64,000 nt of DNA. It comes from Zygnema cylindricum. Lineage: Eukaryota > Streptophyta > Zygnematophyceae > Zygnematales > Zygnemataceae. This document shows positions 37,112 through 48,460 of the stretch, piece by piece (the first letter of the stretch is position 1; every line of letters begins with the position of its first letter). Under the pieces are notes generated by a model. The model saw only the letters and a list, made by a program, of their open reading frames with translations, was not told the origin of the DNA and made no database searches. The position numbers were made by a program, and so were the translations under genes. The DNA is taken from NCBI GenBank assembly GCA_037447655.1, contig JBBHKE010001962.1:57596-121595 (forward strand), given 5' to 3'.

Positions 37112-38553
37112 TCTGCAATCATCAATTCCCTTAAAACAATGGATTGAAACTGGAATGAAAAATAAACACAGATCATCCCTCGTGACTGTTAGTGTAAATA
37201 CGTTAATGCTCACTTTACTGGTTAGTTTGACAATAAAGTATACAAAATAAGGGAATACTGCACCAATCATCACTTTGCGTACTTTTTTTTTGTACACTTT
37301 TTTGTACGGCTATTAGGATCCACTGCCTTGTAACGCAAGTAATACAATACCGTACTAGCCACACATATGAACTTTAAACAATTTATGGCAGGATAAATTA
37401 AAAAGCACAATGGTAAACCATCTGAGTCCGGGGGTACAAAAGGGGTGACATGGCCAAAATTGAAAAACTACAATAAAAAACAAATAGAGCGATGGGAACA
37501 CAAAAAAAAGGAAACAAACAACAAGGAAAATAAAAGCACCCAAACTCAAAATGAAAAGCACGACAACTCACAAAACCAAAACTACAACCCCAACCCTAAA
37601 TAAATTAAATATCTACGAAAAGCAACCCCGTAAGTCCCCCCAACATGGGGGAGCACGTTGGCGGAGTTCCGGAACACGACGACGATCCATAATCCCAACA
37701 GCCAATCGGAGGATAATAGAAGCCTGCACTCACTGTAAAGCCACCGATAAGCGTTGACGATATACTTGGGATCCAGGGGAGTTATAATGTTTTTTAGGGT
37801 TATTTAACTAATATTGTTTTGTAACCAAAGTTCAAAAGGTCGATATTACAAGTCAGCTTGACATACGACGATAGTATGGTAGCCTAAATCACAATGTCGA
37901 AGTTTTACCCTTGTTTTTAGGGTAGATCGTGTAGTTCGTACAAAATTTTGGATGTTTTTACGTACGATTTGCCTCAAAACTGAATTATTTATCCGCCAAA
38001 TTAGAGCAAATTCCTTCAACGTCATTATCATGTGATCTCTGCCACAAGAAGCTTCTATATTGTCCTTTTCTTGGAACAAAATGACAAAAAAGTCCAAATC
38101 TATTAAATACATGTCACCAAGAGTTCAATGTTAAAACCTACTTTTTTTTTTTTTTTAAGACCCTTGTGTTTAACAGGGTGAAAGTTTCAGTACCATCTAT
38201 GGAATCATTCTTTGACCATATTGTAACCTAAATTAATAATACCACAAGAATAATGACGACATTCTGTGCGAGCATTCGAGTCAAGCCCGGTTCAACAACA
38301 AACCCTTCCTTGACTTACAATTGAAACCGGTACACCACGTATTGTCACAGAAATAGATTATCATAAAGATGGTCCAAATAGAGCCATTTTACCATTTAGA
38401 GCTTGTGTATAGCTTGGTTGCTAGTAATCTTGAATTTTAGTTTCAGTATTTGGTTTTCTTTATTTTGTTTTCTTTGTTTTTACTCATTCTGTTGTTTAGC
38501 TTTCGTAGGTTTTGTACGTACTTTTGGTTTTCCAATTGTAACCTATGATGGTA
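37112..38553. other. Intergenic, dispersed-repeat fragments
   Basis: 37394-37455 matches 10130-10205 in opposite orientation, and 38392-38450 matches 31618-31690 in the same orientation. No gene is supported. Both look like remnants of an unidentified dispersed element. Confidence 0.4.
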
Positions 38554-38770
38554 CACCGCCAATCGCTATTGGCATATTGAACACTAATTCTGTCACGCTT
38601 TTTTTTCCTCAAATTCTCAAATAGAATTATCCATACTATTTAAAAAAAACCCTAATTTCTATTTAGAGTAAACGATTTCTTTGAAAATTTCCAAATTCCC
38701 ATTTAGCGTTAATAACGGTAATTATTCCTATATGCTAGAAAATCTTCTACGCTAATAGCGATTGGCGGTG
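38554..38770. mobile_element. TA-target MITE, 217-bp subtype, copy 1
   Basis: CACCGCCAATCGCTATTGGC on the left and CGCTAATAGCGATTGGCGGTG on the right, with TA at both borders. It is nearly the same length and sequence as 43920-44135, on the other side of the superoxide dismutase gene. Confidence 0.85.
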
Positions 38771-39761
38771 TAGTGAACAATTTTCCATTTCAATAACGTT
38801 TTGTACTTGGATGGTTTAACCATCGCAGTTTTCATTATAAAATTGTTTTCTTCTAAATAGGACTGGTGTATTTTGCTGTACCACCACAGTCCGTCAAGAT
38901 GAGTACAAGTTTACTCTTTAGTCAAACATTCTGAACAACCATTGTGTTCGAAAGATAAGAAAATTGAAAGATGGTTAAGCAGGGACTGTTCAACTCGGAA
39001 AAAAAAAAAAAAGACAGTTGAACACATCAACGATACTGATCGCCATTCTCCCAATTATTGACAAATCGATGCTCCAGACACCATTCACATCTGTTGACTA
39101 GTATCTGTTGACTATATCACATGAGAAAATATCTAGTAATTGATACAATCAATGTGCAAATGTCCGGACCATTCTATACATTCGTAGACATCCACTGTGC
39201 TTTTAAACGTACCCCAATGAAAACATATTACAAAACCAATAACCAAAAGCCATTTTGCATATTGAATTCACTTGAGCATTTCTAACCGGTGCACCTGATA
39301 ACAACTCTTCCAAGAAAAGGACAAAAAAAAACAGCACTAAATTCACAACAAGACAAGATTAGTTCCAATCTGTTTGTACGGTGCGATGTTCCAGCAAAAC
39401 TCGAAAAGATGATGTCGTCTCCTCACAAGGGATTTCATTTAGAAAACAGATTTCTCTCCTCAATTGTACAAAACCTCTACCATACGTCAACAAAAAGCAT
39501 CTACACTTCACTCTTTATTGTCCTTTTGTCCTTTTTTTCATTCTTTTGTCACACTTATAGATGAAATTACACTTTTGAACAGCTGTGCACAAACTTATTA
39601 GCCATGCGCAATCAGTTTATTGACAAAAAAAAAAAAAACTCTTTCTCATTCGAAGGAAAAGAACCTGTTTTCAGCTATTTTCAACATATAGAAAAGTTTA
39701 TGTTACACTAATTGGTCCATGGATATCAATTATGGACACTATATCTTGTTTGAATATGATT
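38771..39761. other. 3' flank of MnSOD, no gene recognised
   Basis: An AT-rich stretch with no supported gene. An open frame at 39289-39564 has no recognisable domain or splice context. Confidence 0.4.
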
Positions 39762-42700
39762 TCAGTAAGCAGATTCGTATCGGGAGGCCACATCCTTCCA
39801 GTTTACTACTTTCCAGATGTTCTTTAGGTAATCTGGACGGACATTTTTGTACTGCAAAAACCACGACTATTACCAAATGAGAACTTATTGACCAAGTTCA
39901 AATAAATGTACAAAGCATAATAAGATAAGTATGTGAACCAGGTTCAGGTAAAGCTCTAAAATAAAAGCCCAAGTATTTGAAAAATATGAAATAAGTTCCC
40001 AGTCCCACATAAATATAAAATAAGTAATAAATAAAGCTGCTTGCTAATACACACCAAACATAAGAACCACTTACAGTGCCAATCAATGCATATTTACCCC
40101 AAATTTGTTACGAATTGTGCTAAGTTATAAAATCTTTGTTGTGTTACGAGTTTATGACATTTTCCACTAACACCACTCCCAAGGCATTCAGAGGTTGATA
40201 TTAAACACGCTTCCATTGAAAAGAAAAAAATAGAATTCCTAACGACTACATATGTAATAGTGTCTTTTAGAGACAAGTGGACCTCACCTGGAGATAGTAC
40301 GCATGTTCCCATACATCCACTCCCAAAAGGGGAATAAGACCGGTAATGATCAATGGATCCTGAAAATGAAAGCATAACAAGCTGGTCAATGGAGACCTCA
40401 GAATAGAAAACCATAAAACTCCGGTAGTCTAGACAAAACAATAGGATAGTATAGCAATCCAAGTTGTAAACAATATGAAAAAATGTTTTCATTGCTTCAC
40501 CTTGAGCAATCATACTGGCCATCTTGAGTGAATTGAACATTTCACTTCTGTAGTAGTACAGCTGTTCACAAAAGAGTCTAGTTCCAGACAAAAGGCAACT
40601 TCAAAGACTATCCACGATTCACTTCAAATTCAGTGAACGAGGGCAGTGTGTATTTACAACCAAAAAAACAAAAATAAACACAAACGTACAAAGATTTCCA
40701 ACATTGTCCTTTATCCATGGGATGTAACAGGCAACACTGTAAAAAAAAGTTAACGTTTAACTGTCCCATCAACCTTAACCTTTAAGTTCCCATTGCCTCC
40801 CTTAACTTCCAGGTTGACATACTTTCACTCTCGTTTTTTCAAACACACATACACAGACCTTCTAGATGAGGAAAGTTGACATACTCAAAATTCAGGAGCT
40901 GTATTAAAAATAATTACAACCACAAAAAAAAAACAAGGTCATCAAATAAACTTCAACTGCAGACCACAGGCTAAACAGATCTCAATTCAGATCCTTCAAA
41001 TCCAAAGAAATGTACATCAAAAAGTGTCTGATCTTTCCTAATCAACATCAACAAAATCATCTCTACATACAAGACTAGAGACGAAAAAATGTGATTCAGC
41101 GAAAAACACGAAAGAGCTTGTTCACTTCACCCCCTCGAACTCCAAGTCTATAAGACAAACCACTAGGAACAAAAGCATTTAATATAAGTAAATATGCTTT
41201 TGTAAGACACAGAAATGGCAAAACCAAACATAAACTTGGACCCACTATTTTGAAATTTCACCTCAAGTCGGCAAATATTTAACCAGCATTGGCTACATGA
41301 GGGTAATATTTGAGGAGCCCAGACGACCATCACCACTTAGAATAACAAAAAGATGGAAAGAAAAGTTTTAGAGTGGACAAGAGTATCAATTTCATAATTG
41401 ACACAAGTCAAACAATTGTGACACGTGTAACACATACAGGGCATGCAACAACACCGATTGGAAGTAATAGATTCGAAATTTACAAATAGAACTGTTGGAA
41501 GAAAGGAGATTATTATTATTATTGTTTTTTAAGAGAATTAAAGTAATACCTGATTGGCTGTCGTCTGAATGACCAACCGTTTGTGCTCCTTGTTCAGGCC
41601 TAACCACTGTAAATGCCAGTTACAAAAACTCAAGATTAACGGATAACTTTTCCCATGACCAGCATAACTTTTCTAAACTCTTTGATTATAATTACTACAT
41701 CCCTAAGTGAGTTTCTGCCCAATTTGACTATTTCTTTTTACATATGCTGCGTCCAAATGAAAATTTCCATGTGAAGGCCATGATGATCTCTTAAGCTTAA
41801 ATGCAAGGGATGACAACAATCCTGTAAAACATACATATGTGAAACCAAAATTTAAACATTTCCATGTTCAACCACATCCTAGCATCTATGAAAAATATTA
41901 AAAAGAGTAAATAGTCAACCACAGAAAAGACTACGTGCAAGAAATGACATGAAATTACGCACGCTCGCCTTACATATTTTATGTCAAAACAAGGCAAGAC
42001 AGAGACACCAAAACATAAATGTTTTAAGTCAAATCAAGGTGTGATAGAGGACCAAATATAGACATGTTTTAAGCCAAAACAAGGGAAGAAAAAGGCACCG
42101 AAATAGAAACAAGTTGTGTCCTCACCACCCAGCCTGAGCCTTGAACTCCTGCTCCGGCTGCACTGAATTTTTTCACAAATTCGTCCAAAGTTCCAAACTC
42201 TTCGTCAATGGCTTTCGCAATAAGACCAGATGGTGGTTCACCGCCTCCTGCCTGGCTTTCCACACATACAAGATTTCTTCAGCATAAAAAAAAGAAAAGA
42301 TCTAACCTCAAACAAAATTTTAACATGCGAAGAAGTATGGAAACACTATATGTGGTTACCCCATACTATACGCCTTTTACACATGAAAACTCATACAGTA
42401 CGCACATAAAGGTGTCACCAGATATAGTGTTTCCACGAGTTTATGCATATTTTAACTATGGCCACAACCAAAGTCCAAGCAGTACAAGAACAAAATATTC
42501 CATTTGTCATTCTCCAATCTAAATAATGACAAAAAGATTGCTCAAAACAAGGGAAAAAAGCGGCCAGGTGATATCTTTGCAATGTAAAACACATAGCAAA
42601 CAAGCTAGGCTATTCTTATCAACATCAGTGCTTCTTAGGATAGTGTGAAAGAATTTACACTTGGAGGGGCCAAGTTGTTCCAGAAAATAGAGTGGTTAAT

Positions 42701-43640
42701 GTGGCCTGCAATTGAGAAAACGTAAAACATTTATTGGATTTAACCTCTCGTAAAAGCAAACACAAAAGCAGAAAAGGAACGATAAACAAATTGTAAAAAA
42801 TGGAAAAAATTCATGCACCAATGAGTTGCTTCCTAAAAGTTTCAAGTTGAAAATGTGCAGACAAGTGATTAAATATACCATACACAAAAGATACATTAAA
42901 TTTTTTTAAGCAGTAATTCATGATGTCAAATACAAATTGAAGATGGCCAATGGATCGAAAGGAAAAAAAAATGTACCATAAAGCAATCTTGATCCTTTCT
43001 TCTGTGTGCAAAAAACTATAGAAATTAAATATTACAATGGAACAGAAGCACAGCGAGACAGATTAAAGGCTTAAAGAGCTAATAAAACAAGCCGCACTCC
43101 AATTTGAAAAACAAACGACTTTCTTGCCATAATTCGTCAGTAAAAGAACCATAACCACCGCTAACTTGAAAAATAAATCACAATGTGACACTTACAAATA
43201 CAGCAAAAATGCTACTGCAGGAACATTCATCCACTGTAAAGAGAAAGAATTACAGCAAAAAGCGTCACCATAGGCAGATTACAAGTAGTAAAGTCATACA
43301 AAATGAAACATTAAATACCTCCACCATTGAATCTAAGAGCGGCGTGAAGAGCGATTTGTTTCTCCGAGTCTCCTTTGTGTTGAGCTTCTTCATAAGACTC
43401 TAAAGCCTTATTGTATCCTGTGATATACGCCTGGTGGTGCTTAGCATGATGAAGCTGCATGATTTCTGCACTGATCACAGGCTCAAGTGCATTGTAGTCA
43501 TAAGGCAGATCAGGGAGAGAATACGTGGAGGAGAAACGAAACCCTAAAGCTCCTCCGAGAGGAGTCAGGCCAGAGCTATGGCCTGCAGGAGACACCAGAG
43601 GAAGTTTCCGGGAAACTGCTTGACCAATCTGACGCAACAT
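39762..43640 (-). CDS. Superoxide dismutase [Mn], mitochondrial
   Basis: Six exons on the minus strand: 43640-43319, 42705-42659, 42251-42126, 41606-41550, 40359-40288 and 39851-39762, joining in frame to 237 residues. It converts superoxide to hydrogen peroxide and oxygen in the mitochondrial matrix. Residues 1-38 form an Arg/Ser-rich presequence with no acidic residue. The mature part starts near [15 protein letters not shown]. Metal ligands are His64 (QLHHAKHH), His112 (GHINHSIFW), Asp199 and His203 ([10 protein letters not shown]). Gln160 in GVQGSGW and the FNGGG motif indicate the Mn type over the chloroplast Fe type. Two in-frame codons upstream lack ATG, fixing the start at 43640. The 47-nt second exon is short but its frame and motif are unambiguous. 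Intron 2 holds a small palindromic repeat. Confidence 0.96.
42338..42435. mobile_element. ~98-bp palindromic MITE-like repeat in MnSOD intron 2
   Basis: TGGAAACACTATATGTGGT at the left is inverted at the right as ATATAGTGTTTCCA, with GTTACCCC/GGTGTCACC inside. A related sequence lies in ABCC intron 10 at 15125-15217. It has no coding capacity. Confidence 0.65.
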
Positions 43641-43919
43641 TTTGGGAGAAGGAGACTGCAAGGAGATTTATGAGGATGTAAACTTGTATTGGATTTTCAG
43701 GTGAGGAAGAATGGCGAGGAGTAAGGGAGAGGGGAGGACGCGAGAGAGTACAGTGCAAACTCTGCCCGTCGATATTAGAGTTTAGTAATTCTAATTTGTG
43801 TACATGTTTTTTTTTCTAAACCACGATCATAATTTAGTGTTAATAAGCCACGTAGGAAAACTTAATTTAAAGTATACTAATAAATCCTCTTTAACGTTAT
43901 ACGGCACAGTGATTCACTA
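43641..43919. other. MnSOD 5' flank
   Basis: The presumed 5' UTR and promoter. A TTGCAG just upstream of the start could be the end of a 5'-UTR intron, but nothing decides this. It ends at a TA-target MITE. Confidence 0.4.
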
Positions 43920-44135
43920 CACCGCCAATCGCTATTAGCGTTGTGTACGCTAATTCCATCCCGCTTTTTTTTAATTTAATTCTCAAATAGAATTGTCCAT
44001 ACTATTTAAAAAAACCTTAATTCCTAATTAGAGTAAACGATTTCTTCGAAAATTTCCAAATTCCCAATTAGCGTAAACCACGCTAGTTATTCGTATACGC
44101 TAAAAAAACTTCTACGCTAATAGCGATTGGCGGTG
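43920..44135. mobile_element. TA-target MITE, 216-bp subtype, copy 2
   Basis: The termini CACCGCCAATCGCTATTAGC and inverse CGATTGGCGGTG are bordered by TA on both sides. The interior (CTCAAATAGAATTGTCCATA, TCTACGCTAATAGCG) matches 38554-38770. It lies about 280 bp upstream of the MnSOD start. Confidence 0.87.
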
Positions 44136-44600
44136 TACAGTAACTAAATACCGATGTACTTCCAGTTTCATGGCGTGTTCGTTGTTTTCTGCATTTGCTG
44201 ATTACGGTATGTGTGAACACAGCCCTTAGCAGGAAGCAGAAAGGCAGAAATTTGAAAAGAAGCTGACACGTGTCATCCATGCTTGAATTTTGATAACGCT
44301 GACGAAATGAGCATTTCCGTTGGACTACAGATTCACAAACGGAGACAGCAAAGGAGTAATTTGTGAATACGTGGCATCTAGAAGGCATGAAGCATCCTGC
44401 ACAAGATCCCGCACTTGTGTTTAGGAATCTGCGTGGCATATAATGCACTTAAGAAAAATATGATGGGGGTCATGGTCTGGATGACATGATGCCGTGATGG
44501 CACCATTGCTTGATCGTTCTGATGACTCGTGTTCGTACGTTATCGCATGCATGTTTCGATGTGGTCCATGGACGCAGCCACTTCATAAATTAGTAAACTA
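44136..44600. other. Intergenic between two MITEs
   Basis: No gene, repeat array or clear regulatory site can be identified in this stretch. Confidence 0.4.
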
Positions 44601-44806
44601 CACCGCGAATCGTTATTAGAGTATATAACTCTAATTAGGGCTCTTAAAATTTTGATTTTTTTACGCAATTAGTATACATGATTTTTGTAATTAAATTAGC
44701 AATGCTATTTAAGTACGTGGACCATAATCTGCACTAAATAAGAATCAATAACACTAACTATATTTTTACGCTATTTAAACTTTGACACTAATAACGATTC
44801 GCGGTG
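44601..44806. mobile_element. TA-target MITE, CACCGCGAATCG subtype, 206 bp
   Basis: CACCGCGAATCGTTATTAGAG at the left and the inverse ATAACGATTCGCGGTG at the right, with TA on both sides. It has the same terminal subtype as 32990-33463 but lacks most of its interior. Confidence 0.82.
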
Positions 44807-45628
44807 TACATTTCCCCGCATGGTAAATAACTGCATATGGTCCGAGGGACGTAATCTTACCGTACAATGAGGGTACAATGTGACCACGTGAAATGGACTG
44901 CCCGTGGACACCGAAATGCAATGAACCTGGACCGAAAATATGAGGTGCTCATCTGCACGCTCACATGAAACTGTCCAAAACTCCAAAGAATTGGATTTCT
45001 AGAAGCACAGCAACTATCATGTGAATTCACACGCAACAACATATGTCTTCTTGTTCACCGCGCCAACAGGTTTCAGCTGTTAGTTATCTGCATAGAACAG
45101 CGTATTTTAAAGCCGTCACATGAATTGGAGCAGGTCTTCTTTGTGCTCACTCGTGTTGTAGCAAATCACGTCTGTCCGGTCGATCATAGAACGACGTACG
45201 AATGTAAGCGTTTCCTTCGAAAAGGACATCGCATCCTGTAAGCAATTGGCGGCGCATGCAGTTTCAGACGGTGACATAAAATGATCCAGACGGTCGATAT
45301 TAGGCGATCCCTATGTGACGGTCTCGATTCAGCCTCGGTCCGATCGTTTTCTGCTTTTAATTGACACGTCAAACAATGATCCTCTCATGGCCGTCGGTTG
45401 TGCATGCCAAGAACAAACCAAAACAGCCGCAAAATCTTAACCGTCGATGCGACCGCCAGAATTCCTGGCTCGTCCCTTCACTCTGTGACTATAAAGAGAA
45501 ACCCTCCCCCAGAAATTGTCCATCGCCGCCAGTTCCCTTTCAAATTCGAAACTTTTGTAGCATCTTTTACAAGAGGAGAATATAAACTGTTTACTGCACT
45601 GGTTCAAAGAAAGAGGGCGATTGTAACT
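44807..45628. other. Upstream region of the secreted-protein gene
   Basis: It has no gene of its own. It contains the probable promoter of the gene starting at 45629; open frames over 45361-45585 have no family match and probably cover promoter and 5' UTR. Confidence 0.4.
45490..45496 (+). promoter_or_regulatory. Possible TATA box
   Basis: TATAAAG lies 133 bp before the ATG at 45629, a distance that would leave a 5' UTR of roughly 100 nt. This is a sequence match only. Confidence 0.35.
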
Positions 45629-45808
45629 ATGGCTCGTTCTGCCTCTATATTGTGGCTTCTGGCTGCAATTTTGGTGACATGTGGTTCATTTGCAGCTGCA
45701 CATGAAAGAGATCCTAGTAAGCAGTCTTTCGTGGCACCAGAATGGCAGGAATACTACAAAAACGATGCGGGAAGGGTGGAAATTTTGTCTGACTGGTGGA
45801 CTTTGAGG
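45629..45808 (+). CDS. First exon of an unidentified secreted or ER-targeted protein
   Basis: The ATG at 45629 opens a 60-codon exon ending at a good donor (AGG then GTGAGT). Residues 1-24 form a clear signal peptide: Arg3, a hydrophobic core ILWLLAAILVTCGSF, and a cleavage-like AAA. The mature start HERDPSKQSFVAPEWQEYYK continues to WWTLR at residue 60. I do not recognise the family. No downstream exon could be joined: an AT-rich, poly-T-rich intron leads into the assembly gap at 46029, and sequence beyond it is transposon-rich. The gene is either split by the gap, has a very long intron, or continues on a contig wrongly placed. Evidence for a real gene is the signal peptide, donor and possible TATA box. 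Confidence 0.6.
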
Positions 45809-46028
45809 GTGAGTATCTTCATAAAACTGAAAAGGAAGTCACTTGCCACACCTTTTGGGTCCACTTGTTCACCGAAGTTTCTTTTACAGATTGTTATTAT
45901 TTATTATTTGTTTTTGGCATTCTGGTTCTGGTTTTGAATTTACTTACTGATTGGTTCCTGCTTGACTTTCATGTACTTTTTTTTTGGTGTATGATCTTTT
46001 GATAACTCTTTTTTTTTTTTTTTTTTTC

Positions 46029-46038
46029 NNNNNNNNNN
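46029..46038. other. Assembly gap (10 N)
   Basis: Ten N bases follow a poly-T run of about 20. Gap length is likely nominal, so true distance and adjacency of the flanking sequences are uncertain. Confidence 0.99.
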
Positions 46039-46740
46039 CTTTCATGTTTAGTAGAACGCGCTAGGTCAAACAACAGATCGAGCAAAGCTGGGTGAAAGCG
46101 CAAGAAGGTCGAGTAGAAGTTTGAATATTATTTTAGTGGAGCGCTCCACTAAAACTTACTTAAAGTTGTTGCACTCGCTTTTACGTATTCGACTACGTGC
46201 GCAGCCTCCAAAAACTGTTAAAAACAGATGCCTCATGGTTTTTTTTCTGGGTTATGTGCAAACGGCAACCATGGCGTGCCTTTGGTCCTCTCTTTCTCTC
46301 TCTTTACATTCTAACTAAAATATAGAAGTGAACTATTAGTCACCTCTTTTCAACACTCTATTTATTTTTCTAACACAGACCTAGAAAATGCATAAATTTC
46401 AACACACAGGCTGGAAACGTGTATTGGGTCTTTTTTTTGGTACTCCGTAGACAAAAATTGTCAAAAACCTCCGACGCGTGCATCAGCTTATGCATTTTCG
46501 CTCACGTTGTTGAAATTCATTCAAAATCACCTCGCGAGGTGATTTTATTATAAGTTTGAAGATGAGCTGGAAGAACGCGAAAGTGGGTCGAAACGAGCTA
46601 GACAACAAACTGGATCGCGCAAGATGATTTGTACTTTCATTTTTTTGGTTCGATTGCGGATTTTCTCGTTAAGGGCTAGGTTTTGGAGGAAAACGAAGAA
46701 AAAAAAAACCTTAACTTTATCACATGGGAAAGTTCCCTAA
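46039..46740. other. Intergenic, transposon-like, 24-bp palindrome
   Basis: No gene is supported. A perfect 24-bp palindrome, AAAATCACCTCG joined to its own inverse, is at 46523-46546; the same ACCTCGCGAGGT core occurs in the 42-bp palindrome at 29657-29698. GAAGATGA and GTGGGTCGAAA motifs nearby also occur in the element at 9165-9894, so this is part of a related element. Confidence 0.45.
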
Positions 46741-48460
46741 GGGTACGCCCCCATGTAATTGGTGTGTTCCCATGTAATTGTAAATTAGTCTTCTTACTTT
46801 GTTTTTTAGTGAAGATTCTTCATATAGATTTCCAATATGTTCTTATGTTTGATGACGAAATTGTTACTTTAATTTGTGATGGATGTAGACGTGGGCATAT
46901 TTTGTGACCATTGTATAGGATTACAAAACTCGCAACCATTTTTAATTTTACAAAATAGCGACGATTGTAAACGACCAGTTTTTCGTGACATTGTTGATGT
47001 TTCGGGTTTTACGATGTTATGACATCATGGTCGTTTATGCTAACGTCGACGCCATTGATTAAAGAATTTTCGGCCATGGCTTCTTGATTTCGCTAACCTG
47101 ACCCTAACTCTAGGCTGACCCTAACCCTAATTATAAGCTTAGCCGCAACCTTACACCTTTTAAACTTTTATCACTCGACTTGCCATCAAAAAATGCCCAA
47201 AGGTAATGAAAAGAATAGTTTACCATATATCTTTTAGTGTATACCAATATTGTCACGTTTCGCTCCAAAACGTGAGAGATACAACAGATTATATGAGAGT
47301 GAAAGGGAAAGAGGCGTTTTCATGGACTTCGCTTTTTCGAAATGGCATTTGTTGCTCGTGACCCCTCCGCAGAACCTATACAGAGAAAATGTCTGTACAG
47401 GTTGTATTTTTTTTTCTTTTTTACTTCATGTTTTGTGAAAATGTTTTGAAAATTTAGAACACGTGCAAACACAAGTCTCTATTCGTTGGTCCGCCATTAC
47501 TTTAAATAAAATTGACTTGCAAGTTGTTTTCCAATAAATTTTGAAGATGACGTATTTTAACGTGGCAGTGGGTCGAAAATAGCAAGACGACTAGCTGTAG
47601 TACATTTTAAGTTTCAAAATGACGCAAAACGTACTATGGTTTTCGCAGTTCTTTTGTATGGCATAATATTTTTTCGCTTCATGCTCTGTTTTCAACGTTA
47701 AAGACAATACTTTATCAAATGGGAACACACCCTTTGTATTTTAGCACACATTCGTCGTACACGGTTTTCGAGTGTCCGAATGTGTAACAACATTATTGTT
47801 ACTGAAAAGGTGCGGCGATTGTATGCGTCGACAATGCCCATGACGGCTGTCAACGTCTACCATCTGTCTTGCCGCACCGTATTTTTCAAAATTTTTGAAG
47901 TGTCGCAAGACACGTCGTAATTTTTAAACAGTTTGGTATGTCGCATGTCATTGCGTGACATTGTAGAATTGCAACTTTACATCCATGGCTGTACAACATG
48001 CCTTTGCGTAAACCTCTTCTGTCCAGTCGCCAAATTTGTCACCCTTCGCAAATATTTAACCTTTTCGTGAAATGACACTGCAACATCGAGACCTGCAAAA
48101 CAAAAAGGTACAAGGTTGATGTAGACAAAAACAAACAACCTTGTACATTTTTTTTGTCGTCAAAAATTTTTAACAAATTTTCACACATGGAAATATATTT
48201 TCCTATTTGTCAAAGAGATTTTACTTTATTCAAAAATATATCGCCGATGTGTTTAATAGAAGTTTGAAGATGACGTGATAGTGGGCTGAAAAAACATAAG
48301 ACGACAACTTTTCGTACATCCTAAGTTTGACGATCACGAGAATTGTACTTTATAATTTTTGCGATTTCTTCGTACGGTTGCAACTTTCGTAATACGACGC
48401 TAAGGTATAAAGGAAAACGCTAGAAAAAAAACTCGTACTTAGCTACATGGGGCCGTACCC
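46741..48460. mobile_element. Composite of GGGTACG-family TIR elements
   Basis: The outer ends are GGGTACGCCCCCATGTAA and inverse CTACATGGGGCCGTACCC. Inside are a second left end (GGTGTGTTCCCATGTAATTG at about 46765) and a second right end (CAAATGGGAACACACCC at about 47718). Interior blocks such as ACAATGCCCATGACGGCTGTCA match the 9165-9894 element. This looks like nested or joined copies. No transposase is visible. Confidence 0.6.
47095..47135. repeat. Interstitial telomere-like CCCTAA motifs
   Basis: CTAACCTGACCCTAACTC and GACCCTAACCCTAATT occur close together, several degenerate copies of CCCTAA. This is a small block inside the composite element. Confidence 0.6.
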
